Positions 25,642 to 35,915 of a stretch of DNA of 64,000 nucleotides are shown piece after piece. Origin of the DNA: Synechococcus sp. A18-25c (GTDB taxonomy: Bacteria > Cyanobacteriota > Cyanobacteriia > PCC-6307 > Cyanobiaceae); assembly GCF_014280035.1 (NCBI RefSeq), contig NZ_CP047957.1, positions 1,302,001-1,366,000 on the forward strand, read 5' to 3'. The notes beneath the pieces are model-generated. The model did no database searches and was not told where the DNA came from. It worked only from the letters and a program-made list of their open reading frames with translations. A program made the translations under genes and the position numbers. Every line of letters starts with the position of its first letter. Position 1 is the stretch's first letter.

Positions 25642-27555
25642 TTAGTTCAAGACAGGGACAAAACGTTCCTTTTCGGGAACAGAGGTGAAGGTTGAGAGTA
25701 CTTCGCGGAATTCATCACCATCCATGGTCTCCTTTTCGATGAGAAGCTCAACCAATTGATCCATGGCTTCGCGTTGTCCCTGCACTATGGCGAGCGTCTC
25801 TTCGTAGCACTGCATCACGATGGCTCTCACCTGCTCATCGATTTGCTTGGAGATGGACTCCGAAACTTCGCTGCGGTTCATCAAATCGCGACCCAGGAAA
25901 ACTTCCTGGCCACCACCCTCCAGTGACATTTGTCCCAGATTGCTCATGCCGAAACGTGTGACCATCTGGCGAGCGATGGACGCGACCTGCTGAATGTCAC
26001 CCCCAGCACCAGTGGTGACCTCGGCGCGACCGAAGACCACATCTTCAGCAGCTCGACCACCGAGGGCACCCATGATGCGCGCTTTAAGTTGGGCGCGTGA
26101 CACGAGCATCTGCTCTTCATCGGGTGAGAACCAAGTGAGCCCCTGAGCTTGTCCACGGGGGATCAGGGTGACCTTCTGCACAGGGTCATGATCTTTGACC
26201 AGTGATCCCACCAGAGCGTGGCCGACTTCGTGATAAGCAATCAGTCGCTTGCTGCGACCATCGGTCAGTGGCTGTCCTTCGAGACCGGCAATGATGCGAT
26301 CAACAGCATCATCGATTTCAGCAAGGCTGATGGTGTCCTTGCGGCGACGCGCTGTGAGGATGGCTGCTTCGTTGAGCAGATTGGCCAGATCAGCGCCTGT
26401 AAAACCAGGGGTCCGACGAGCAATGCTGTCGAGGGACAGCTCAGGCGCGAGTTTCTTGTTTCGCGCATGCACCTCAAGAATGGACAAACGTCCCTTGATA
26501 TCGGGGGCATCGACCGTGACCTGACGATCAAATCGTCCTGGGCGCATCAGGGCTGAGTCGAGAACGTCCGGGCGGTTGGTTGCAGCGATGATGATGATGC
26601 CACTGTTGCCCTCAAAGCCATCCATCTCGGTGAGCAGCTGATTCAGGGTCTGTTCACGCTCATCGTTGCCGCCACCGATGCCCGCACCGCGCTGACGACC
26701 AACAGCATCAATCTCGTCGATAAAGATCAAGCAGGGGCTATTTTCCTTGGCTTTCTTGAACAGATCGCGCACGCGGCTGGCACCAACGCCCACAAACATC
26801 TCCACAAATTCCGATCCGGAGAGAGAGAAAAAGGGCACTCCGGCTTCGCCAGCAATGGCTTTGGCAAGGAGTGTTTTTCCTGTGCCGGGTGGGCCAACGA
26901 GAAGAACGCCTTTGGGAATCTGCGCACCCACGGACGTGAACTTCTCAGGTTGCTTCAGGAAGGTGACCACTTCCTGTAGATCCTGTTTGGCCTCATTCAC
27001 ACCGGCGACATCGTCAAACATCACACCGGTTTCGGCTTCCATCGCGAAACGGGCTTTGGTTTTGCCAAATTGCATGGCCTGGCCAGGACCGCCTGGCATG
27101 TTGTTGGAGCGACGTGCCAGAAAGATCAAAGAGCCGATCAGCAGCAGAGGAAACAACAAGTTTCCAAGAATGCCCAGTGCCGGCGGCGCTGTTTTTGGTG
27201 GGTGGATGTCAAAGCTGATTCCTTCAGACTTCAGGGTGTTGATCAGCTCGGGAGCCAGTCCCGGGAGATCGACACGCAGGCGCTGAACCCGGTTATCGAG
27301 ATCGGGATCCACCGCTTCCACCACAGCATCCCGTCCACCGTCGTAGATATCCACAGCGGTCACCCGACCGGCTTCCACATAATCAAGGAAGCGGCCATAG
27401 CTCATGCGCGCGACGGCAGTGTTGCGGGGAGCAACGGTGGGGCCACCGGGCTTGAGGTTGTTGACACCGCCTGAACCCAAGACTTGCCACGCCAGCAGCA
27501 ATGCAACTGTGATCGGGAGTCCCCAGAGAAGAATCTGCCGCCAGCGTTGATTCAT
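25642..27555 (-). CDS. ftsH: ATP-dependent zinc metalloprotease FtsH
   Basis: 637 residues. Two membrane segments (about 8-26 and 126-146) flank a periplasmic or lumenal domain. The AAA+ module has Walker A GPPGTGKT (221-228), Walker [12 protein letters not shown] and the second region of homology [19 protein letters not shown]. The protease site is HEVGH near residue 445. It extracts and degrades damaged membrane proteins such as photosystem II D1. The sequence resembles the cyanobacterial FtsH2/FtsH3 group that works with Thf1; which paralogue is not decided. A terminator follows at 25591. Confidence 0.95.
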   Translation of the reverse strand: MNQRWRQILLWGLPITVALLLAWQVLGSGGVNNLKPGGPTVAPRNTAVARMSYGRFLDYVEAGRVTAVDIYDGGRDAVVEAVDPDLDNRVQRLRVDLPGLAPELINTLKSEGISFDIHPPKTAPPALGILGNLLFPLLLIGSLIFLARRSNNMPGGPGQAMQFGKTKARFAMEAETGVMFDDVAGVNEAKQDLQEVVTFLKQPEKFTSVGAQIPKGVLLVGPPGTGKTLLAKAIAGEAGVPFFSLSGSEFVEMFVGVGASRVRDLFKKAKENSPCLIFIDEIDAVGRQRGAGIGGGNDEREQTLNQLLTEMDGFEGNSGIIIIAATNRPDVLDSALMRPGRFDRQVTVDAPDIKGRLSILEVHARNKKLAPELSLDSIARRTPGFTGADLANLLNEAAILTARRRKDTISLAEIDDAVDRIIAGLEGQPLTDGRSKRLIAYHEVGHALVGSLVKDHDPVQKVTLIPRGQAQGLTWFSPDEEQMLVSRAQLKARIMGALGGRAAEDVVFGRAEVTTGAGGDIQQVASIARQMVTRFGMSNLGQMSLEGGGQEVFLGRDLMNRSEVSESISKQIDEQVRAIVMQCYEETLAIVQGQREAMDQLVELLIEKETMDGDEFREVLSTFTSVPEKERFVPVLN

Positions 27556-27616
27556 GGCATCAAAGAAGATTCGACGAATCTAAGAGCTCGAGTGAAGAAC
27601 TGTGCCTATGTCAGCC

Positions 27617-28846
27617 CTAGAGACTGCGAAGTGCCGTGATCGGATCTAATTGCGCGGCGCGGCGCGCCGGCACGACTCCAAAAAACAAACCAATCGAGCC
27701 TGAAAGACCAACCGTCACCAGCACGGTGGTGACACCAATCGCAGCAGGAAGTGGAGTGAACATGGCAACAGCCGCGATGGCGCCGTAGCCAGCTGCAGTG
27801 CCGATGACCCCGCCGAGACTGGCCAACACAAGCGATTCGACAAGAAACTGTCGCAACACGTCGGAGCTGCGGGCTCCCAGGGCTTTTCTCAGCCCGATTT
27901 CTTCCGTTCGTTCACTGACAGACACCAGCATGATGTTCATGATTCCGATGCCGCCGACTAACAACGACACACCGCCGATGGCGCCCAGCATGAGCGTGAG
28001 TCCGCCGGTGATTGTGCCGACGATCGTCAGGGCATCTTGCTGTGAACGCACAGCAAAATCATCTTCGCGAAGAATGCGGTGCCGTTGTCGAAGCAGATTG
28101 GAAATCTGAAACTTGGCTGCGCTTGTGCTGTTTTCATCCTTAGCTTCAGCGCTGATGAAACTCAGACTGATGCCGTAAGTGGGATCTCTGCCGGTGAGAC
28201 GACTCACCATCGTGCTGATCGGGATGTAAGCGTTTTCGTCTTGATTGGAGCCAAAGACTGCACCTTTGGGTGCGAGAACGCCGACCACACTGAAACTTTG
28301 GTCGCGGATGCGCAGCGAACTGCCGATCGCGCCTCCATTGGGGAAGAGTTTGTCGCGCAAATCAGGACCGATCACCACCACCGTGCGCGCCGCCTGCACG
28401 TCCTGTTCAGTGATGAATCGTCCGCGAGCGACCTCAAAACTTCTCACCGGAAGGAATTCCGGCGTCACGCCGAAAATGGGTGAAGTGCTGCTGCGAGCCC
28501 CCGCCTGCACCACCTCGTTGGCGTTGATCTGCGGTGCCACGCGCTTCACGCTCGGCACCTGTTCGGCGATCGCCTCCGCGTCCTCCAAAACAAGGGTGCG
28601 AGGAAACGCGACCCCCTGACGCCGTGTGTCGTTGCTGCCAGGTACAACGAACAGAACGTTGGCGCCCAGATTGCTGAGTTGATTTTCAGCCAGGTTTTGA
28701 GCACCGCGTCCGACGCCAACCAGAGTGATCACCGACGCATTGCCGATCACGATCCCCAGCATCGTGAGCAGGCTTCGCAAGCGATTGGCTTTCAGCGTGT
28801 TGAGAGCCATGCCGACGGTTTCGGCAAGTGGCAGATTGCTGGCCAT
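27617..28846 (-). CDS. MacB/FtsX-type ABC transporter permease
   Basis: 409 residues. An N-terminal membrane segment near TLKANRLRSLLTMLGIVIGN is followed by a long extracytoplasmic MacB periplasmic core domain (about 45-270) and three C-terminal segments, with IGIMNIMLVSVSERTEEIGLRKALG as the FtsX domain signature. These permeases act with a MacB-like or LolD-like ATPase in mechanotransmission or lipoprotein-like export. No ATPase gene is adjacent, so the partner must be elsewhere. It starts 16 bases after the pyk stop on the same strand, so co-transcription is likely. Confidence 0.88.
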   Translation of the reverse strand: MASNLPLAETVGMALNTLKANRLRSLLTMLGIVIGNASVITLVGVGRGAQNLAENQLSNLGANVLFVVPGSNDTRRQGVAFPRTLVLEDAEAIAEQVPSVKRVAPQINANEVVQAGARSSTSPIFGVTPEFLPVRSFEVARGRFITEQDVQAARTVVVIGPDLRDKLFPNGGAIGSSLRIRDQSFSVVGVLAPKGAVFGSNQDENAYIPISTMVSRLTGRDPTYGISLSFISAEAKDENSTSAAKFQISNLLRQRHRILREDDFAVRSQQDALTIVGTITGGLTLMLGAIGGVSLLVGGIGIMNIMLVSVSERTEEIGLRKALGARSSDVLRQFLVESLVLASLGGVIGTAAGYGAIAAVAMFTPLPAAIGVTTVLVTVGLSGSIGLFFGVVPARRAAQLDPITALRSL

Positions 28847-28862
28847 GGTCTGAAGCTCTGAA

Positions 28863-30647
28863 TCAGAGCATCGTGTCGAGTTTCATCGCCGTGTTGCTGC
28901 CGGTGCCGCGGTGGACGGCTCCGTCTTTCACGTTGAGGGTGACCACTTCCCCTTCCAGGAGGTCTCGGGTGGCGTTCGCGACGCCGGCAATCACAGGAAT
29001 TCCAAGCCTCTGGGCGATGACAGCGGCATGGGAGGTCTCTGCAGGCGTTTCCGTGATGACGGCCGCAGCATCACGAATGGCGTCGAGGTAATCGGCATTG
29101 GTGTCATTGGCCACCAACACTTCACCAGGTTCCAGCCGTGCGCAGTCGCTTGCCGATGTGGCGATCCGGACCTTGCCGCTAACGGACCCGGTGCCGAATC
29201 CTGTTCCCCGGCCCAGCACTGCACTCACGATGCCCACCTTGATGAGATCGGTGGAACCGCTTACACCTGCCAGCGTTCCAGCGGTTTGAACACAAAGGTC
29301 ACCATCCTTGAGAACACCCATCTCCTGAGCCACGCCCATGGCCAGGGTGAAGGTGGCAGTGGTGCTCTTCTGTGTTTCGATCAACAACGGCGTGACGCCC
29401 CAGACCAACTGGAGTTTCCGGGCAACACCCACTTCCGATGTGATCGCGAGGATCGGCGTGGAGGGACGGAACTTGCTCACGTTGTGGGCCGTTGCTCCGC
29501 TTTTGGTGAGCGGAAGTATCGCTGCAGCATTCAGCTGTCGCGCAATGCTGCTCACGGCACCACTAATGGCGTTAGGAATTGTGCTGGGCAGATGAGTGTC
29601 GGTGGGACGCTGGGGGTAATCGCGCTCGATCCGACGGGCAATGGTGGCCATGGTTTCGACTGCTTCCACCGGGTAGTCACCCACAGCGGTCTCATTGGAC
29701 AGCATCACCGCATCGGTTCCATCCAGAATCGCGTTGGCCACATCGCTGACTTCTGCGCGCGTGGGGCGAGGACTGGAGGCCATTGAATCGAGCATTTGGG
29801 TGGCCGTGATGATCGGAATTCCCAAGCTGTTGGCCTTGTGGATCAGATCCTTCTGCAGCAGAGGAACCTCTTCGGCGGGCATCTCCACGCCGAGATCGCC
29901 GCGGGCCACCATCACGCCATCACAGAGGGGCAAGATCGCGTCAATCTGGTCGATGGCTTCAAATTTCTCGATCTTGGCCACCACCGGTGTGGAAAAGCCA
30001 TGCTTGCGGATCAGTTCGCGGATCTCCTGCATGTCGGAGGGATTGCGCACGAAGCTCAGGGCAACCCAATCGACTCCTTGCTGGAGTCCGAAAGCCAGAT
30101 CCTGACGATCCTTGGTGGTGAGTGCACGCACTGACAGCTGGACGTCCGGGAAGTTCACTCCTTTGTTGTTGGAGAGAACGCCACCCACGGTCACGATGCA
30201 ATGAAGGGTCTGATCGACCTCATCGACGCGGTCAACCTTCATTTCGACACGGCCGTCATCCAGGAGAATCCGGCTTCCCGCAGTGACCTCTTCTGCAAGT
30301 CTTTCGTAAGTGACTGTCGCCACGGTCTGGTTGCACCGCACTTGCTTGGAGGTCAGCGCAAAGAGGTCGCCTTTGCGGAGCGTGATCGGACCTTCTTCAA
30401 AGCGGCCCAGGCGGATCTTCGGTCCCTGAAGATCTTGGAGAATTCCGATGTGCACACCCAGCTCGTGAGCCACCTGCCGGATCGTGGCGATACGCGTGGC
30501 GTGTTCGCTGTGATCTCCGTGAGAAAAATTCAGTCGGAACGTTGTCGCTCCTGCCTGAATCAGTTCCCGAATGCGCTCGGGACTTTCGGTGGCTGGGCCG
30601 ATCGTGGCGACGATCTTGGTTCTGCGGGTCAGATCGAACTCGGCCAT
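28863..30647 (-). CDS. pyk: Pyruvate kinase with extra C-terminal phosphohistidine-like domain
   Basis: 594 residues, longer than the 470-residue minimal enzyme. The barrel has TRRTKIVATIGPATESPERI, LNFSHGDHSEHATRI and the active-site lysine in VVAKIEKFEAIDQIDAI. GVMVARGDLGVEMPAEEVP and ITATQMLDSMASSPRPTRAE are conserved too. An additional C-terminal domain near residue 505-590 has ETPAETSHAAVIAQRLGIP, the swivelling His domain of PEP-utilising enzymes (TSHAA), as in Bacillus-type pyruvate kinases. It produces pyruvate and ATP from PEP and ADP. It is divergent from the mazG-like gene (58-base gap). Confidence 0.95.
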   Translation of the reverse strand: MAEFDLTRRTKIVATIGPATESPERIRELIQAGATTFRLNFSHGDHSEHATRIATIRQVAHELGVHIGILQDLQGPKIRLGRFEEGPITLRKGDLFALTSKQVRCNQTVATVTYERLAEEVTAGSRILLDDGRVEMKVDRVDEVDQTLHCIVTVGGVLSNNKGVNFPDVQLSVRALTTKDRQDLAFGLQQGVDWVALSFVRNPSDMQEIRELIRKHGFSTPVVAKIEKFEAIDQIDAILPLCDGVMVARGDLGVEMPAEEVPLLQKDLIHKANSLGIPIITATQMLDSMASSPRPTRAEVSDVANAILDGTDAVMLSNETAVGDYPVEAVETMATIARRIERDYPQRPTDTHLPSTIPNAISGAVSSIARQLNAAAILPLTKSGATAHNVSKFRPSTPILAITSEVGVARKLQLVWGVTPLLIETQKSTTATFTLAMGVAQEMGVLKDGDLCVQTAGTLAGVSGSTDLIKVGIVSAVLGRGTGFGTGSVSGKVRIATSASDCARLEPGEVLVANDTNADYLDAIRDAAAVITETPAETSHAAVIAQRLGIPVIAGVANATRDLLEGEVVTLNVKDGAVHRGTGSNTAMKLDTML

Positions 30648-30705
30648 CCTTGGCGCCGGAAACTTGCGGAATCTACCGTCATGACCTCAACCCACTCCTA
30701 ACGCC

Positions 30706-31035
30706 GTGCAGCTGAACGACTACCAGCAGAGATCCCGCAGCACCGCTCGTTATCCCGATGCTGGACGAAATTTGATCTATCCAACTTTAGGTCTCACGGG
30801 GGAGGCTGGTGAGGTGGCGGACAAGGTCAAAAAACTGATTCGGGATCGAGGTGGTGTGGTGGATGACCAATTCACCGCTGACATCGCACTAGAACTAGGC
30901 GATGTGCTCTGGTATCTCGCTCAGTTGTCCACCGAGCTTGGTCTCGATCTTGACGCGGTGGCCGAAGGCAATCTGCGCAAACTGGCAAGTCGGGCTCAGC
31001 GAGGGACGCTCCAGGGCGAGGGTGATCACCGCTGA
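30706..31035 (+). CDS. MazG-like nucleotide pyrophosphohydrolase
   Basis: 109 residues from GTG. The family pattern TLGLTGEAGEVADKVKKLIRD then ALELGDVLWYLAQLSTELGLDL (EExxE, ExxD metal-binding helices) is present in a single short domain. The MazG superfamily hydrolyses nucleoside triphosphates, usually non-canonical ones, to monophosphates; the exact substrate is unknown. It is convergent with the YggT gene, about a dozen bases apart. Confidence 0.85.
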   Translation: MQLNDYQQRSRSTARYPDAGRNLIYPTLGLTGEAGEVADKVKKLIRDRGGVVDDQFTADIALELGDVLWYLAQLSTELGLDLDAVAEGNLRKLASRAQRGTLQGEGDHR

Positions 31036-31047
31036 TCGAGGCTTGTA

Positions 31048-31350
31048 TCAGCCGTAGACGCCGAAGCCACCGGCAAAAGAAATGGAGGCAGATACCAGCA
31101 GCTGCTGCATCAGGTTCAAGGCGACGAAAGCGAGGATTGCGGAGAGATCAAGCCCACCCAACGGCGGAATCAGACCTCGGAAGGCATTGAGATACGGATC
31201 GGTGATTGAACTGACTGTGCTCAAAACCGGATTGCTCCAGTCGAGGTTGGGGAACCAGCTCAGCAGCACACGAACGATCAGAACTAGCGAGTAGATCTGC
31301 AGTGTCTGAGCCAGCACTTGAAGAACGGTGGACACAAGCTCGATGGCCAT
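31048..31350 (-). CDS. YggT family membrane protein
   Basis: 100 residues with two membrane segments. The first is around LQIYSLVLIVRVLLSWFPNL and the second is at the end (LSAILAFVALNLMQQLLVSA); NAFRGLIPPLGGLDLSAI lies between them. This is the standard YggT shape. Cyanobacterial and plastid YggT proteins (CCB3) are needed for cytochrome b6 maturation or thylakoid biogenesis. scpB and ilvA follow upstream on the same strand. Confidence 0.88.
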   Translation of the reverse strand: MAIELVSTVLQVLAQTLQIYSLVLIVRVLLSWFPNLDWSNPVLSTVSSITDPYLNAFRGLIPPLGGLDLSAILAFVALNLMQQLLVSASISFAGGFGVYG

Positions 31351-31374
31351 GGAAACCGTGGAATTATCCGAACT

Positions 31375-31947
31375 CTATGCAGCCTGAGACGGTTCGGAGC
31401 TTCCACCAAGTTCTGGAAGCACAGAAAAGGTGCGATGAAACTTTTCGGAGAGGGTGATCCAGTACGAACGTCCTTCGCTTTGACGCTTGCGTTCAATAAA
31501 GTTCTGATTCACGAGCTCCTTGATGTGGTCGTAAGCACCGGAGCCGCGCAGGTCCACCAGATCGGACTGCAGGATGCGCTTTTTCAGGGCAATGGTGGCC
31601 AACGTCCGCAATGTTGCCGTGGAGAGATTGACGGGCAGCAGATCGCGCACTAATTCCCCCAGTCCTGCTCGCAGCTGCAGGCTGTAGCGCCCGTTGCTCT
31701 CATGAATTTCAAGTGCTGTGTCCCGCTGGGCATAGCCGGCGATCAGGATGAGCATTCCTTGTTCCGTGTCGGGCTCCGATTCATTCACCAGCCCTGAGAG
31801 TTCCTTGAGCGACATCGGACGCCCCTTGAGGTAGAGAATCGCCTCCAAGCGTGCTGGAAGCGACACGGACGGCTCCAGCAGGCTCAGGCGCTGATCCTGC
31901 TGGTCTTCAGGTTGTTCACTCACCGCCAGCACCCCTCGATCCGACAT
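31375..31947 (-). CDS. scpB: Segregation and condensation protein B
   Basis: 190 residues from the ATG at 31947. The fold is two winged helices with LPARLEAILYLKGRPMSLKE (first) and LREL/LSTATLRTLATIALKKRILQS (second), and the family motif LVDLRGSGAYDHIKELVNQN near the middle of the second. ScpB dimers regulate the SMC-ScpA complex that organises the chromosome. It lies 31 bases after the ilvA stop on the same strand; yggT follows 24 bases after its stop. Confidence 0.9.
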   Translation of the reverse strand: MSDRGVLAVSEQPEDQQDQRLSLLEPSVSLPARLEAILYLKGRPMSLKELSGLVNESEPDTEQGMLILIAGYAQRDTALEIHESNGRYSLQLRAGLGELVRDLLPVNLSTATLRTLATIALKKRILQSDLVDLRGSGAYDHIKELVNQNFIERKRQSEGRSYWITLSEKFHRTFSVLPELGGSSEPSQAA

Positions 31948-31978
31948 GCCAACGTAACGCTCATCGGCGTTGGCACCA

Positions 31979-33511
31979 TCAGGAACCCAGAAAGATCCGA
32001 TAGGCGGGATTGGAGGTTTCTTCCCAGCTGGGGTACCCCAGATCCCGAAGGACGGCTTGCCATGACTCCAGATCATCCGGACTGACCAGAACGCCCACCA
32101 CGATTCGACCGACGTCGGCTCCGTGATTCCGGTAGTGAAAAATGCTGATGCTCCAGTTGGAGTGCAAGGCATTCACGAAGCGCATCAGCGCACCTGGCCT
32201 CTCGGGGAACTCAAAGCGGTACAGCAGTTCCTGCCTCGATGGTTCTGAAGCCTTGTTTTGCTGCGGAAGCCTCCCTCCCACCATGTGCCTGAGATGCACC
32301 TTGGAGAGCTCGTCGTCACTGAGATCAAGGCACTCGTATCCATTGCTGCGCAGCGAGGCCAGAAGGTCAGCGCGATCCTGCTGATCTCTGATCTGCACCC
32401 CCATAAAGATGTGGGCCCGATCGCTTGCTCTCATGCGGTAACTGAATTCAGTGAGGCTGCGTTTCTCAAGCAGCTCACAGAGCTGTCGCAGGCTGCCTGG
32501 CTGTTCAGGAATCTCAACGGCCAGCATCGCTTCACGCTCTTCACCCAACTCGGCACGTTCGGCGACAAAACGCAGGCGATTGAAATTCATGTTGGCGCCA
32601 CAAGCCACGGCCACCAGCTGACGACCCTGTAACTGGCGTTTGGAAACGTCGGCCTTGAGTCCTGCAATGGCAAGAGCACCGGCCGGCTCAAGGATGGACC
32701 GCGTGTCTTCAAAGACATCTTTGATCGCGGCACAGATCTCGTCAGTGCTCACGGTGACGATCGAATCGACATAACGCTGGGCTAAGCGGAAGGTGTTCTC
32801 TCCGACTTCCCGCACCGCGACACCATCAGCAAACAATCCCACCTGCGGCAGTCGGATCCGCTCGCCAGCCTCGAGCGACAGCGTCATGGCAGCGGCGTCA
32901 TGGGGTTCAACGCCGATCACCTCCACGCCGGGCCAAAGGCTCTTCACATAGGCAGCGATCCCTCCGATCAGTCCACCACCACCAATCGCCACATAGATCG
33001 CGTCAGGGGGTTCCTGGCATTGGCGCAGGATCTCCATCCCCACCGTCCCTTGTCCAGCAATCACCTCAGGGTCGTCAAAGGGATGGATGAAACAAAGGCC
33101 CTCGTCTGCACTGCGACGGATGGCTTCGGCGCAGGCCTCGTCGTAGGTCTCTCCATGCAGCACCACCTCTCCGCCGAGCTGGCGCACGGCATCGACCTTC
33201 ACGCTTGGAGTGGTCATCGGCATCACAATCACAGCGCGACACTGCAGATGGGATGCGCTGAGGGCTACCCCCTGGGCATGATTCCCGGCACTCGCTGCAA
33301 TCACACCGCGCTCGCGCTCCTGCTCGGAGAGCTGGACCATGCGGTTGTATGCACCACGCAGCTTGAAGGAGAAGACCGGTTGGAGGTCTTCCCGCTTGAG
33401 CCAGACGTCATTGTTCAGCCGACGGCTGAGATTGATGGCTGGTTCAAGCGGGCTTTCACGGGCAACGTCGTAAACCCTCGCGCGAAGGATCCTGGGCAGG
33501 TAATCGTCCAT
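31979..33511 (-). CDS. ilvA: Threonine ammonia-lyase (biosynthetic)
   Basis: 510 residues. The PLP-dependent domain has the lysine in PVFSFKLRGAYNRM (K50), ASAGNHAQGVALSA (cofactor phosphate loop) and VAIGGGGLIGGIAAYVK. The C-terminal half carries two ACT-like regulatory domains (about 325-505), each with an EFPERPGAL or EIPEQPGSL start, which bind isoleucine and valine in the E. coli enzyme. It deaminates threonine to 2-oxobutanoate, the first isoleucine-specific step. It is divergent from dxs with a 76-base gap. Confidence 0.96.
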   Translation of the reverse strand: MDDYLPRILRARVYDVARESPLEPAINLSRRLNNDVWLKREDLQPVFSFKLRGAYNRMVQLSEQERERGVIAASAGNHAQGVALSASHLQCRAVIVMPMTTPSVKVDAVRQLGGEVVLHGETYDEACAEAIRRSADEGLCFIHPFDDPEVIAGQGTVGMEILRQCQEPPDAIYVAIGGGGLIGGIAAYVKSLWPGVEVIGVEPHDAAAMTLSLEAGERIRLPQVGLFADGVAVREVGENTFRLAQRYVDSIVTVSTDEICAAIKDVFEDTRSILEPAGALAIAGLKADVSKRQLQGRQLVAVACGANMNFNRLRFVAERAELGEEREAMLAVEIPEQPGSLRQLCELLEKRSLTEFSYRMRASDRAHIFMGVQIRDQQDRADLLASLRSNGYECLDLSDDELSKVHLRHMVGGRLPQQNKASEPSRQELLYRFEFPERPGALMRFVNALHSNWSISIFHYRNHGADVGRIVVGVLVSPDDLESWQAVLRDLGYPSWEETSNPAYRIFLGS

Positions 33512-33587
33512 CAGTTCAGTTTGACAACCGAACGCTGCCGCGGACGGCAGGTAAGGCCCGTAGATTGCCTAAATCCGTCGAGGGACC

Positions 33588-35531
33588 ATGCACCTGCGCG
33601 ATCTGTCGCATCCCAACCAGCTGCATGGTCTCAGCACGAGCGAGCTTGAGGAGGTCGCGGCGCAGATTCGACAGCGTCATCTCGAGGTGGTGTCCAACAG
33701 CGGAGGTCATCTCGGACCGGGTCTTGGTGTGGTTGAGCTCACGCTGGCTCTCTACCAGACGCTCGATCTTGACCGTGATCGTGTCGTCTGGGATGTGGGA
33801 CATCAGGCCTATCCCCACAAATTGATCACCGGTCGTTACAGCAATTTTGATTCCCTAAGACAGAAAGGTGGAGTTGCCGGTTATTTAAAGCGTTGCGAAA
33901 GCAGCTTTGACCATTTCGGTGCAGGTCATGCCAGCACCTCCATCTCAGCGGCACTGGGCATGGCCATGGCCCGTGACCAGCAAGGAGAGAACTACAAGTG
34001 TGTTGCGGTGATCGGTGATGGCGCGCTCACCGGGGGCATGGCCTTAGAGGCAATCAACCATGCCGGCCACATGCCGGAAACGCCATTGCTGGTGGTGCTC
34101 AACGACAACGACATGTCGATCTCACCTCCGGTGGGCGCCCTTTCGAGTCACTTAAACCGCATGCGGCTGAGTCCGCCGATGCAATTTCTCTCAGGCAGCG
34201 TGGAAGAGAGCATGCGTCATCTCCCCTTCATGGGCGGTGATCTTCCCGCCGAGTTAAACCGACTCAAGGGCAGCATGCGCCGTTTGGCTGTCCCCAAGGT
34301 TGGTGCGGTGTTCGAAGAACTGGGCTTTACCTACATGGGCCCGATCGACGGCCATGACATCGCCGAGATGACCCGCACTTTTCAGGCGGCCCATCGCGTG
34401 GGGGGACCTGTTCTGGTGCACGTGATCACCACCAAGGGCAAGGGCTACCCCTATGCCGAAGCTGATCAAGTCGGCTACCACGCACAATCAGCCTTTGATT
34501 TAGGCACCGGCAAGGCCCGCCCTAGCAAGACACCTAAGCCACCCAGCTACAGCAAGGTTTTCGGGCAGACGCTTGTCAAAATCTGTGAGCAGGATCCGAA
34601 AGTGATCGGCATCACTGCGGCGATGGCCACGGGCACCGGTCTTGACCTGCTGCAGAAGTCCCTCCCGAATCAATACGTGGATGTGGGAATCGCTGAGCAG
34701 CATGCCGTCACCCTGGCTGCAGGCATGGCCTGTGATGGTTTGCGTCCCGTGGTGGCGATCTACAGCACCTTCCTGCAACGGGCTTTCGATCAGCTCATCC
34801 ACGATGTCGGCATCCAGAAGTTGCCGGTCACCTTTGTGCTCGATCGAGCAGGCATTGTCGGTGCCGATGGCCCTACTCATCAGGGTCAATACGACATCAG
34901 CTACATGCGAGCCATTCCGAATTTCACGGTGATGGCTCCCAAGGATGAAGCGGAACTGCAACGCATGTTGGTGAGTTCACTTCAGCACGATGGTCCCTGC
35001 GCCATCCGCATTCCTCGCGGTCCTGGTGAAGGGATGCCGTTAATGGAGGAGGGCTGGGAACCCCTCCCCATTGGTTGCGGTGAAGTGCTCCGCACCGGGG
35101 ATGATCTTTTGATCGTGGCCTACGGCGCCATGAATTCCAAAGCGTTGGCAACGGCCGAACTTCTGCAGCAGCAGGGCATCCACTGCACGGTGGTGAATGC
35201 TCGCTTCCTGCGTCCGCTCGATACCGCCCTGATTCATCCACTGGCGCAGCGCATCGGCCGTGTTGTGACCATGGAAGAGGGAACGATTCAAGGGGGCTTC
35301 GGTTCGGCTGTTCTTGAATCTCTGCAGGATGCTGATCTGCAGCTGCCTGTGATGCGGATTGGCATTCCCGACGTCATGGTCGACCACGCCACGCCCCAAC
35401 AGAGTTTTGAGACTCTCGGTCTCTTGCCGGATCAGATGGCTGAACGCATCAAACTCCGCTTCAAACTTGCCGTATCCGCGCTCCAGGACACAGCCGACTC
35501 CACGTCGCAAGTGTCGTCCGTCGTCCCCTGA
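33588..35531 (+). CDS. dxs: 1-deoxy-D-xylulose-5-phosphate synthase
   Basis: 647 residues. Thiamine-diphosphate features are [48 protein letters not shown] and [18 protein letters not shown] (cofactor-binding). [15 protein letters not shown] and [20 protein letters not shown] are the second and third domains. It makes DXP from pyruvate and glyceraldehyde 3-phosphate, the first step of the MEP route to isoprenoids, which supplies chlorophyll phytol and carotenoids. Length is normal and no irregularity is seen. Confidence 0.97.
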   Translation: MHLRDLSHPNQLHGLSTSELEEVAAQIRQRHLEVVSNSGGHLGPGLGVVELTLALYQTLDLDRDRVVWDVGHQAYPHKLITGRYSNFDSLRQKGGVAGYLKRCESSFDHFGAGHASTSISAALGMAMARDQQGENYKCVAVIGDGALTGGMALEAINHAGHMPETPLLVVLNDNDMSISPPVGALSSHLNRMRLSPPMQFLSGSVEESMRHLPFMGGDLPAELNRLKGSMRRLAVPKVGAVFEELGFTYMGPIDGHDIAEMTRTFQAAHRVGGPVLVHVITTKGKGYPYAEADQVGYHAQSAFDLGTGKARPSKTPKPPSYSKVFGQTLVKICEQDPKVIGITAAMATGTGLDLLQKSLPNQYVDVGIAEQHAVTLAAGMACDGLRPVVAIYSTFLQRAFDQLIHDVGIQKLPVTFVLDRAGIVGADGPTHQGQYDISYMRAIPNFTVMAPKDEAELQRMLVSSLQHDGPCAIRIPRGPGEGMPLMEEGWEPLPIGCGEVLRTGDDLLIVAYGAMNSKALATAELLQQQGIHCTVVNARFLRPLDTALIHPLAQRIGRVVTMEEGTIQGGFGSAVLESLQDADLQLPVMRIGIPDVMVDHATPQQSFETLGLLPDQMAERIKLRFKLAVSALQDTADSTSQVSSVVP

Positions 35532-35539
35532 AAGACATG

Positions 35540-35566
35540 AAAAAAGGAGTGGTAGTGCCACTCCTT
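35540..35566 (-). terminator. Terminator between dxs and psaK
   Basis: GGAGTGG (35546-35552) pairs with CCACTCC (35558-35564) around a five-base loop, extended by A-T pairs. On the minus strand a run of six T (35540-35545) follows, so it terminates psaK; on the plus strand the run after the stem is weak but it may serve dxs too. Confidence 0.75.
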
Positions 35567-35587
35567 GCTGATCATCGTTTCAAATGA

Positions 35588-35845
35588 TCAGAGCACACCG
35601 CGGGTTGCGAGTCCAAGGATGGCTCCGATGCCAATCATGTGACCAAGGCTCGTTGTGGCCAGCAGTGATGCGTGGCTCATGCCCCCGAAAAAGGCGTCGT
35701 TTGGAAGCTTGGCGCCAACACTCGGATGTTTGATCGTGGCCTTGCCAATACCGATGGCAATCACGTTGCAGGCAATCATCACAAGGCCCACTTTCGGAGA
35801 CCAAGAAACCGTGGCAGGCGCGATGGCCAAGAGAGGAGTGAGCAT
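35588..35845 (-). CDS. psaK: Photosystem I reaction centre subunit PsaK
   Basis: 85 residues from the ATG at 35845; a TTG at 35860 would add five residues. Two membrane segments and TPLLAIAPATVSWSPKVGLV at the start, then GKATIKHPSVGAKLPNDAFF and the ending GHMIGIGAILGLATRGVL, are the PsaK pattern. The subunit lies at the edge of photosystem I and binds chlorophyll and carotenoid. A strong terminator follows at 35540. Confidence 0.9.
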   Translation of the reverse strand: MLTPLLAIAPATVSWSPKVGLVMIACNVIAIGIGKATIKHPSVGAKLPNDAFFGGMSHASLLATTSLGHMIGIGAILGLATRGVL

Positions 35846-35915
35846 GAAAATCAGAGGCAACGATCCATTTTCCGTCGCTCAAGAACCCAGGCCCACCTGT
35901 CGTAAAGGATGTTCA

